A stretch of DNA of 42,744 nt from Folioceros fuciformis. Its lineage: Eukaryota; Anthocerotophyta; Anthocerotopsida; Anthocerotales. The notes below the pieces were generated by a model that ran no database searches, had not been told where the DNA came from, and worked only from the letters and a program-made list of their open reading frames with translations. The stretch lies in the NCBI GenBank assembly GCA_049999805.1, contig JBNGIO010005894.1, positions 1 through 42,744 on the forward strand, given 5' to 3'. Shown here in pieces: positions 29,367 through 37,972 of the stretch. Each line of letters starts with the position of its first letter. Positions within the stretch are counted from its first letter, which is position 1. The position numbers and the translations under genes are program-made.

Positions 29367-30988
29367 ATGTTTCAGGACGTTGAGTTTAAAGGTAAGTGCA
29401 CTTGGTTCGTTCCGATTCTGTTCTCGTTTCAATGATGCTCGTTGTTCTGCATGCAGAGCTCCTGCATGATGCACGAATTTTCTTGAACTTCTGGTTTCTG
29501 GTTTTTTTAGAAAGGTTACGGTTATGGTGTTTATGCTTGCAAGCAGGGGGTGGCGAATCTGGTTCGAAGCATGGCAATGATTTCCTGCCGCTTAAGGATG
29601 CGAGGGAGGTCGTGGCGCGTTTGCGCAAGCTGTACCGGTCGTGCTGGGAGCTGTATGAGAGGAAACGAGCCAGTTATTGGATTCTCTTGCTTCTGAGTAC
29701 TCTTGGGATGATGGTTGCCTTTCCCGCTTCCTCGATTCTTACTCGACTGTACTTCGTCGATGGAGGCAACAAGAAATGGCTTTTGTCATGGGTTGCTGCT
29801 GTAGGGTTTCCCATTCCAGCAGCGGTGCTGCTGGTTATGTGCGTCGTTCAAAAGACTTGGCCTTCCCGTCTCTCCTGGGAGTTGTGGGTGGCCTATGCAG
29901 TGCTTGGCTTCCTCAGTGCTGGGGATAATCTTGCCTTCTCCTGGGCTTATGCTTATCTCCCAGCGTCAACTTCAGCATTGCTTACCACGAGCTCTCTTAC
30001 TTTCACTGGCATCTTTGCCTATCTTCTTGTCGGCTCGAGGATCACTCCGACGGAAACGAATGCCATCGTAGTCATGACAGCAGGAGCAGTGGTTTTGGCG
30101 CTCGATTCCAGCAGTGACAGGCCACCTGGTGTGAGTCAGAAGCAATATGCAGTAAGTCCTCCCCTGTGCAAAGGTGTTGACTGGTTGATGAAGTCTGATG
30201 AGAAGTCCTTCTCAATAATTGACTTCATTCGCAGGTCGGATTTGTGCTGGATATAGTTGGCTCGGCTCTGCATGGTGTCATTTTTGCTCTCTCAGAGCTG
30301 CTCTTCATCAAGTTCCTGGGAAGAAAGTCCTTCCGAGTGGTTTTAGAGGCACAGACGATGACCGGATTCTTTGCAACTCTCTTCACCACAATTGGAGTGG
30401 TTATTAACGGGGACTTCGCAGCAGCTAAATGGTACTTGTCGCTGCCTAGAACCCGATTCCGAACTGATGACATCCCCATCTCAATTTGATCTTTTTTGGA
30501 TGCTAGCCCTAACGGTCCTTCTGCTCTGCAGTTCACGAACCCTCACCAGCCCTGACGTATAAATGTATCGTCTCTTGTCCTCCTGTGACAGGGAATCGGC
30601 GCATTTCAAACATGGCAGAGGAGAGTATTTTCAGGTCTTGTTCTGGGCGGCTATTACATTCCAGTTAGGAATTCTGGGATCAGTCGGCATTTTATACCTG
30701 TGCTCTACCCTTTACGCGGGTGTCCTGAATGCTGCCCGGGTGCCCGTCACTGCGGTTGCTGCTGTCATTATATTCAACGATCCCATGGGGGGTTCGAAAA
30801 TTCTTGCCCTCATTCTCACTGTCTGGAGCGTGGGCTGCTATACGTACGGGAGTGTCAAGGAGATAGAGCAGAAGGCTAAGCTCACTCCAGATCCCCCTGC
30901 TCAGACAGGCAGCGTGGAAAACGCAACAACGGCCGATGCTTCCGGGCACCTTCGCCCTGCTTCTCTGGACCAACCATTTGAACGCTGA
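29367..30988 (+). CDS. Purine permease (PUP-type transporter)
   Basis: Exons inferred: 29367-29391, 29547-30151, 30235-30431, 30592-30988; they join to 1,224 nt, 407 residues, in frame. About ten hydrophobic segments span the protein, as in the drug/metabolite transporter superfamily. PUP hallmarks include ILTRLYFVDGGNKKWLLSW near the first helix, NLAFSWAYAYLPASTSALL, SSLTFTGIFAYLLVG, SDRPPGVSQKQY, VLEAQTMTGFFATLF and LNAARVPVTAVAAVI. PUPs carry adenine, cytokinins and related bases across the plasma or vacuolar membrane by proton coupling; the substrate here cannot be told. Exon 1 codes only MFQDVEFK plus one base, and a 'ttctgcag' just upstream of the ATG suggests an intron in the leader. 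Confidence 0.9.
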
Positions 30989-31245
30989 AAACGTCTACGC
31001 TGTAAACCTCTAAAAGCGGCCGTAGATGGTGGTGACTGTAGCACATGTTGGGACTGGCTGTGTCCTTGCATGTACTACATGCTTATTTTTTTTTCCATTT
31101 CGTGTTCCACAACCGTTTGTTTCTTTCATTTTGCGCCTTTGGTCAAGCAATCGGCGCTGTTCCTCTGTTCCGCAGCCATTTCCTCAACGCGCCTCCCGGC
31201 CTGACTTCCGGTTGACTACGACACTTTCATAGTCTGCGGCAAGGC

Positions 31246-31252
31246 TATAAAG
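31246..31252 (+). promoter_or_regulatory. TATA box of the GH105 gene
   Basis: A TATAAAG in 'ggctataaagaggg' lies 242 bp upstream of the GH105 start codon, with no other TATA-like site nearer in GC-rich sequence. Transcription would start near 31275-31285. Confidence 0.55.
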
Positions 31253-31493
31253 AGGGTCCAGACACTGCCAAGCTCAGGACACTCGTCACCCACATCTCCG
31301 TGCCTCATCCGATACGTACCGGAGGGTTCCGGACAGCAGTACAGGCTGTAAGGCTCTCCGTCTTTCCATCCCGCACGGCAAGCAGCTATTGCCCTCGTCG
31401 ATCCGATCTCGAGAAGAATCAGCTGCTGCTCCCTTCATCTCGCATCGCACCGCTACTGATTCGCCTAGGCTTGAAACTCAGAGCTGTAGAGCT

Positions 31494-32663
31494 ATGGCGG
31501 CAGCACCGAAACCTGCGCTTCTGTTGTGCTTCTTGTTGACGCTATGGATGCAGGCTGTGGCGGCGAAGCAGCCGCTGTACTTGAGGATGGCGGACACAGC
31601 GCTGCAGATCTGGAACTCGACGGGGCCGGGGAAGGAAGTATGGAACTACGAGCGGGGTGTGCTCCTCTATGGCATTCAGCAAGTGTGGACGAGGACGAAT
31701 GATCCCAAGTACCTGGCATTCATCAAGAACCGCACCGATGCTTTCGTGGCCGATGATGGCACCATCCCGACATACAAATTAGGAGACTACACTCTGGACA
31801 ACATCAGATCGGGCACCATCCTCCTCTTCCTTTGGCTCCGCACTGGGGAGGAGAAGTACCGCACCGCCGCAGCACTCCTCCGAGAGCAGCTCCGTACACA
31901 CCCGCGCACCAACGAAGGCGGATTCTGGCACAAGCTGGTGTACCCGTACCAAATGTGGCTTGACGGCCTGTTCATGGCGGAGCCCTTCTATGCTCAGTAC
32001 GCGGTGATCTTCGACGAACCGGCTGACTTCGACGACATCGCGTTGCAGTTCACGCTGATGGAGAGGCACGCGCGCGATCCCACCACTGGCCTCCTCTACC
32101 ACGGCTACGACGAGTCCCGGAAGCAGGCGTGGGCCGACCCCGTCACCGGCCACTCACCGAGCTTCTGGGGCCGCGCCGTTGGCTGGTACTTCATGGCGCT
32201 GGTAGACACCCTCGATTTCTTCCCATCATCTCACCCGCAGCGCGCCGAGCTGATCGCCATCGTGCAGCGCTTGGCGGAGGCCGTGGCGAAGGTCCAAGAC
32301 AAGTCAGGGGTGTGGTGGGAGGTGCTGGATCAGGGAACCCGCACTGGCAACTACCTCGAGTCCTCCGCCTCCTCCATGTTTGTCTACAGCTTAGCCAAGG
32401 CTGTCCGCATGGGCTACCTACCTCGCACCTACGCCCATGTCTACATCAAGGGTTTCCGCGGCATCAGGAACCAATTCGTCGAGTTCCGCTCCGATGGCGG
32501 CATCAACCTCAACAGCACCGTCTCCGTCGGAGGCCTCGGCGGCAACCCCTACCGGAACGGCACCTTCGAGTACTACATCAGCGAGGCGGTGGTGACCAAT
32601 GACGCCAAGGGCGTCGGCCCCTTCCTCCTCGCGTCCATGCAGGTCCTCGCACACTCCCACTAA
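31494..32663 (+). CDS. Glycoside hydrolase family 105, unsaturated rhamnogalacturonyl/glucuronyl hydrolase-like, secreted
   Basis: Single exon, 389 residues. A signal peptide (PALLLCFLLTLWMQAVAA, cleavage near residue 24) precedes a complete GH88/GH105-type (alpha/alpha)6-barrel domain. Recognisable blocks are YTLDNIRSG, LREQLRTHPRTNEGGFWHK, YPYQMWLDGLFMAEPFYAQY with the likely general acid Asp157, SPSFWGRAVGWYFMALVDTL, and GNYLESSASSMFVYSLAKAV. Family members hydrate and cleave the unsaturated uronic acid left on pectin fragments by lyases. The sequence resembles bacterial enzymes closely; no plant family I know has this as a standard member. Lack of introns, in a window where neighbouring enzymes have many, fits acquisition from bacteria, but the plant-like GC-rich coding, TATA box and secretion signal suggest a domesticated gene. 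The ATG at 31494 is chosen over an in-frame one at 31389 because it gives the signal peptide. Confidence 0.9.
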   Translation: MAAAPKPALLLCFLLTLWMQAVAAKQPLYLRMADTALQIWNSTGPGKEVWNYERGVLLYGIQQVWTRTNDPKYLAFIKNRTDAFVADDGTIPTYKLGDYTLDNIRSGTILLFLWLRTGEEKYRTAAALLREQLRTHPRTNEGGFWHKLVYPYQMWLDGLFMAEPFYAQYAVIFDEPADFDDIALQFTLMERHARDPTTGLLYHGYDESRKQAWADPVTGHSPSFWGRAVGWYFMALVDTLDFFPSSHPQRAELIAIVQRLAEAVAKVQDKSGVWWEVLDQGTRTGNYLESSASSMFVYSLAKAVRMGYLPRTYAHVYIKGFRGIRNQFVEFRSDGGINLNSTVSVGGLGGNPYRNGTFEYYISEAVVTNDAKGVGPFLLASMQVLAHSH

Positions 32664-33139
32664 TGCCGTAGCATTCACCATGGCTCCGTGACCTCGCCTC
32701 ATCAACAATGCTTGCGCACGCCTTAGCGCTTCTGTGTCTGCTCGTGTAATCAACAATTGTTGCACTCTACTCCTCATTACGCGCTTCGCACCTCACGTTA
32801 CAGCTTGTGTTTCTAGCTACTTATTTGGGACATAACGATCCATGGGTTGGGCTGGCCTGGTCTGGGTTGTTAGTTAGGAGTGCGAAGGGAACCGTGTGTG
32901 TAGGTTGGAGGAATCGGATACGCATAGGCTTCTCCGACCAGGGGTTTGCATGATACGCGGGTACCCTCGGAGGTGTCACGTTTTGTAAATGTCTGTGTGT
33001 CTGATTGTTTGGTGTTTCATACAATCGGCAATTGCTGGAAAACCCCGTGGCGGGCTGCTGTTTTATCGCTCTCTCTTGCCACGATCTCTGCCAAATTTTC
33101 GCCTCCGCTTCCGAGACCCCCGTGCATCCAGCCCGGCCC
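32664..33139. other. GH105 3' region and FabZ promoter
   Basis: Intergenic sequence of 476 bp with no recognisable gene. It probably holds the GH105 3' UTR and the FabZ promoter and leader. Confidence 0.5.
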
Positions 33140-34319
33140 ATGGAGGTTCTTAGTAGAGCAGCAGGCGTGGAGGCGCGACTGCTTCAGCAGCAGCAGCCGG
33201 CGACTTGTGCTGCCGGCGGTAGTGGTGCGCTGGGGTTTGCCAAAAGCGGGGTGCTGGCGTGCAAGCCTGTTGTGGTGCAGGGGGGGAGCATCAGCTGCCG
33301 ATGNNNNNNNNNNNNNNNNNNNNNNNNNNNNNNNNNNNNNNNNNNNNNNNNNNNNNNNNNNNNNNNNNNNNNNNNNNNNNNNNNNNNNNNNNNNNNNNNN
33401 NNNTGAGAAATCGCTGTGTTGCGGATCGGGGGCTGAGCTGGTGGAATGGCTGGTGTGTGGATCAGGTTTCGCGTCGTTTCCGACTGTGTTAGACATCAAC
33501 CGGATCCGAGACATTCTTCCTCACAGGTGCCTGTTTGAGCTTGCCTGGTGCAGCCGAGTAGGGGAAAGTGGCGTGTGTGACTTCCCGTTTTGCATGCGGG
33601 TGTGGCATGCTGGAGGAGGTGTCCCGGCCCGAGGCTTGGGGGCTGGGTTTCAAGGTGGTTGCTTGCAATTGGCTGCAGATTTCCCTTCTTGCTGGTGGAC
33701 CGGGTGATTGAGCATACTCCTGGTGNNNNNNNNNNNNNNNNNNNNNNNNNNNNNNNNNNNNNNNNNNNNNNNNNNNNNNNNNNNNNNNNNNNNNNNNNNN
33801 NNNNNNNNNNNNNNNNNNNNNNNNNCTCCTGGTGTGTCCGCTGTGGCCATCAAGAATGTGACCATCAACGACAACTTCTTTCCAGGGCACTTCCCGGAAC
33901 GCCCTATCATGCCTGGTGTTCTTATGGTCGAGGTGAGCTGGCCCCACGGGTTTCATTCGGGTTTTGGCACTTTCTTCCTTCCCATCTCCTATCTCTACGT
34001 TGTGTTGAACGTCTACGTGTTCCCTCTTTGCTTCTTTTGTTCCATGCAGGCCCTGGCGCAAGTGGGAGGAATTGTGATGCTACCGCCAGACGAAAGTGGG
34101 AGCGGCGGAGGCACCAAGGAGATTTTCTATTTCGCAGGAGTTGACAAAGTGCGATGGCGGAAGCCGGTTGTTCCCGGGGACACACTGGTGATGCGCATGA
34201 ATCTGATAAAGTATCAGAAGCGCTTTGGCATAGCCAAGCTGGAAGGCAAAGCGTATGTTGGCGGGGAAATAGTCTGCGAAGGAGAATTTTTGTTGGCCCT
34301 GGCGACCGAAAAGGAGTAA
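33140..34319 (+). CDS. FabZ: 3-hydroxyacyl-ACP dehydratase FabZ, plastid (interrupted by two assembly gaps)
   Basis: Inferred pieces: 33140-33303, gap, 33404-33526, intron, 33679-33725, gap, 33826-33932, intron, 34050-34319. The enzyme dehydrates 3-hydroxyacyl-ACP in each round of plastid fatty acid synthesis. The N-terminus is a transit peptide. Family blocks are [51 protein letters not shown] with the active-site His, [17 protein letters not shown] with the active-site Glu at an exon junction, and [16 protein letters not shown]. The gap at 33726 has the same 9 bp on both sides; overlapping them gives [10 protein letters not shown] in frame with nothing missing. The first gap does hide sequence, since the frames on its two sides do not join. 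Confidence 0.92.
33304..33403. other. Assembly gap (100 N)
   Basis: Exactly 100 N inside the FabZ transit-peptide region. The reading frames on the two sides differ, so some sequence or an intron is missing. Confidence 0.95.
33726..33825. other. Assembly gap (100 N), probably artificial
   Basis: Flanked on both sides by CTCCTGGTG. Collapsing the duplicate restores the FabZ frame exactly, so this looks like a failed contig overlap, not missing sequence. Confidence 0.9.
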
Positions 34320-35207
34320 TATTTCTTCTCCTTGACCGTTGTTTTACTTTGTCCAACTATAGCAGGTTCACAGAAATTGGCCTCGGAGCTCTTCAGAAGG
34401 CTGCAGGTCCTCATCTCAGGCAGACAGTTCTGGTCGGACTTGCCACGATGGTAACGCCGACAAACTGGCTATTTTTCTAGAAGAGCTCTGTTGCCATTGC
34501 CTCCTGTGAAACGCGAAAGGTTCGCCTCACGCGAAACAAGCTTGACATGAGCCGGGATTCACAATTCACGAGCTCACTCATGAGCTGGTATTTCTCAATT
34601 TGTGAAACTGCTTAAGCGCTCGAGTAGGAAAATACTTGACTTTCGCGTCTGCCTTCGCTTGTTAGATGCGTTGTGAATTTGGAACGTCCCCACAGTGTGC
34701 CCTGTGCTACGAAAAAATGATGCTGCAACCATATCTTTATTCCCTGCAGATCCCTAGGGACCATATACCATGGCCCCCTTGATTTTGATCCTTTCCATCA
34801 AGGGTCTGTCACAAATTAGAATGCAGCTTCATCCCTTTATATTTATTATGTATTTGCTTGATCCTGACAATACAACTTGGCCCAGCCGTCGGCTTCGGGA
34901 ATGGCAACAACAGTGCAGAGCGTGCGGAAATTCATTTTTTTATGCAGATACACGATAACAACCGCCAAATTATGCACCAAACCAGGATCTTATCTAGCCT
35001 GAACTGAAAAGCTATCAGCACGGTGCTCAAAGTTCACAACTAAGCACGTCTTTTCTGTCCGTTCTATACAAAGAGAATTCACAGCATTCACGATGGTGCC
35101 CAACAGAGGCATTCAAAAGGGATGAATGCGATTCCAACAATGAGAGCGAGATGCTCCACACATGACCGTACGTTAGGTGCAAACAGTACACAAGCAGCCA
35201 TGACAAC
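34320..35207. other. Convergent 3' regions
   Basis: It lies between the FabZ stop (plus) and the stop of the acidic protein (minus). AT-rich 3'-UTR-like sequence; no gene is recognised. Confidence 0.5.
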
Positions 35208-36926
35208 CTAATCACTGTCTTCAGCAAAACGAAGGTGCTCCCCAAGAGGAGTCGGCAGGCCCTTCAACCTCGTGATACTTGGAGATAAGACGCGTACATC
35301 CGCTTCACTTGCAGATTTCACGATTTCTTCCTCCATCTCGCCATCGCTGGTATAGTGGAAGCGCTTGTGTGTGCCAGATGGTTTCGGTAGTCCCTTCAAA
35401 CCACGCTCACTCATGGAAATGTGGCTGATCCCCAAACAGAGCTCGTCGCAATCCACTTCATCGAAGTCATCGTATTCTTCCTCGCCATCATACTCATCTT
35501 CGCAATCTGCCCACTCATCTTCGTCACAGTCATCTTCGTTGTCGAATTCCTCGAAGTGGCCTTCCGTAGCGGGTTTTCTGTGAACCCAAACGTATGGCTC
35601 ATCCGACCCCTCTCTAAGCCCATCTTTTTCTTCCCTCAATCGGAACTTGACGAAACTCGGATTCCCAACCAAGGGGGTGCTCACCAGCTCAGGTTCCCCT
35701 GCTACGTTCTTTTCGACCTCAGGCGAGCTTGAACAGGCCTCAATCCTCTTCGCGAAGTCCAGTGATGTCTCACTATCTGTGGACTCCTCATCCAGGGGGT
35801 CATACGACATGTCGTCCATTCCGTCTGGAGAAGGCGGAGAGCGCACATTCACATCCACAGACCACCTGTCCTCTTCCCCGTCAGCTGAAGCATCTTTGAC
35901 AGTTGGAGTGCTTTGCACTGGATATCCTGTTTCAGTCAAAACCGGATCGTTACCGAGTGTGCAACTTTTCACAGGAGATTCAAACATAAGTGTGCGGGGA
36001 TTCTGGTCTGCTGAACCCGTGTCCAAATCGACCTGAAACCCAGCAAAAAAGGAAAGGGTTGAGAGCTATCGAAAAGTGTTGCAGCAAAGAAACGTCAAAA
36101 TCCGATAGAAATACAAAAGCAGCACGAAGCCATACCGCGTCCTGTGTCGCAGCCTCCAAAACAGGTGAAAGCACTTCCGCCGCCTGAACGTTGCCATCCT
36201 GAACTGCGGACTGGTGCTCCAGATAAGTCTTCGGCGAGCAGAGAGGCACTGTCAACAGTGTGCTTTCCAAAGTCTGCACGGTCGGCTCCGAGACAATGTC
36301 CAAAGCAACAACAGGATCTGTTCCCTCGTGTGCACAGGTTGGACCAACCACGAACGAGATTGGCACCTCAGGTTCATCCTGCCCGCTGTTTTGCCACACC
36401 ACATTAGCAGGAGTGTTCGCGGGAGTTGGAGCCGCCAGAAAACTGGGAGAGTCAGCAAACTTAGACAGCAGCGGTGGCACTGGTCGGGCAACTTTGAATT
36501 GCTCCCCTGCTCCCTGCTGAAGAATAGTGAGAGCGTGCGCACGGAGCACCTCATCTCCAGGAGTGCCCTGGCACGTCTCAGAAGAGGGAGCTCCCCGGGG
36601 GCAGGAGGGTGTCAAAACACCACCCGAAGTAGTATGCGCCAAGGGCGTCAGACCTGCAACGGGAGAGTCATTGGTCAAGTCCGCAAGAGCCCTGCGACCC
36701 GCCTTTTTTCTTGAAGTGGCCCCAACAGACTTCTTCACGCTTACAGGTGTGGCAGGCACACCCACGGCTGCAAAAGTACACGACACCATCAGAAACCATC
36801 AAACCGGACCTTCAAACGTAACACTACCTCAACATCAAACGCAAATACCAGATCCCTGCTGAGCTTACCGGCGCCGCCAGCTGCCCGTGCCTGGCTTCGC
36901 GTAACTCTCCTCGCAGAATTATCCAT
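35208..36926 (-). CDS. Plant-specific acidic protein with LTNDSP motif, function unknown
   Basis: Three exons inferred on the minus strand: 36926-36869, 36767-36136 and 36032-35208, joining to 1,515 nt and 504 residues in frame. The N-terminus is basic (ARRVTRSQARA; SRKKAGRRALADLTNDSP, about residues 38-55), followed by PGDEVLRAHALTILQQ and FLAAPTPANTP. The C-terminal half has a long acidic tract (about residues 400-445) and two related blocks, GLKGLPKPSGTHKRFHY and RLKGLPTPLGEHLRF. I recall a plant protein family with the same order: a TRSQ start, D(I/L)TNDSP, a GxxLLRxxxxTLLQ block, LAPTPANTP and GKHxRF near the end. It is sometimes mislabelled chalcone isomerase. It has no enzymatic domain; the basic and acidic segments suggest a nuclear protein, which is inference. 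Confidence 0.8.
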
Positions 36927-37972
36927 TCCCTCCTGCAGGAACAACAAGCACACCGTCCAGGACAGGTCAGCCCTTCCGGACCAGCAAGTCAGGAAGACCA
37001 CGAGAACAAAAACCAAAGAAGCACCTGCCCCAAAGCAAGCCGTCTGCCTCACAACGCACAAGCTGGAGCCTGCACCAAAACCTCTCCCGCATTAGAAACA
37101 GAAGCGGCCAACCGCACCTCCTGATGCGATCCTGAAGCTCAAATCGGGACATCACGCTTCCGCAGAAAGACGCACTTACAACAACAAAATGCAGAGCGCG
37201 CACGCGAACCACTGCGAGTGCACCGCTTCCGACCAGCTACCGGACTGTGAAAGAAGGAGGGAGCAGACACAAATGCCGAGGAACCAGAGCGCAATGAGCA
37301 GACTGGGGAAGAGCAGCGAGGAGAACTGTCGAAAGACTTTCGAAGTAGAAGATGTGTTATAGGTGGGAGCCTGGCCGCGATGAACGGCACCAAGATTAAC
37401 CGCGTCCAAAAGACTCGAAACAGTGCTTGCGGAATGAGGGTAGCGCTAAGCTGGTTGCAGCCTGCGTTTGCTCCACAGGCTTAGAAGGCCAGTTTTACGC
37501 GCCTTTTAAAGCACGAAATGAAAGTAGCGCTTGGGCGGGTGCACTTTGGTTTGAATTTGGGCGGCGTAGCTACCGCAAGGGAGCCGTTGGTGCGAGTGTA
37601 CAGCTGGTTTGAATTTAGGTTTGCTGTTTTCCAGTCATTTTAAACCCTATCTTACGAACATGCTAGATTGCGTCATTTACAGCGAGAGTAAAGCACAATG
37701 CGACTCGTTGCATAGATCCGCACGTTTAATTCGATTAATTTAGTTCATTTTAATAACAGTAAAGGTTTCATTACACACACAGATGGAGAACCCTTCTGTG
37801 TATTTTATGTACAAGGCTTGAATCGTTTGACGGATCAATTGTCCCACATGTTGTGAGGAAGCATGCTCTGTTGCGCATCCGCTGAGAGTTCCAACAGTTA
37901 TGATGTTTGGTACCTAGAACTGGAACTCTTAGACGAGTACAAACGTCTGCATGCCCTCACAAGAAAAGCTTG
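36927..37972. other. Leader/promoter of the acidic protein gene and PPR 3' region
   Basis: 36927-37400 is the probable promoter and leader of the minus-strand gene at 36926. 37620-37900 is AT-rich and is probably the 3' UTR of the PPR gene. No further gene is recognised. Confidence 0.5.

Noticed and set aside
31389-31493. Upstream in-frame ATG for the GH105 gene
   Set aside because: It would place 35 hydrophilic residues before the signal peptide; the ATG at 31494 gives a standard secretion signal.
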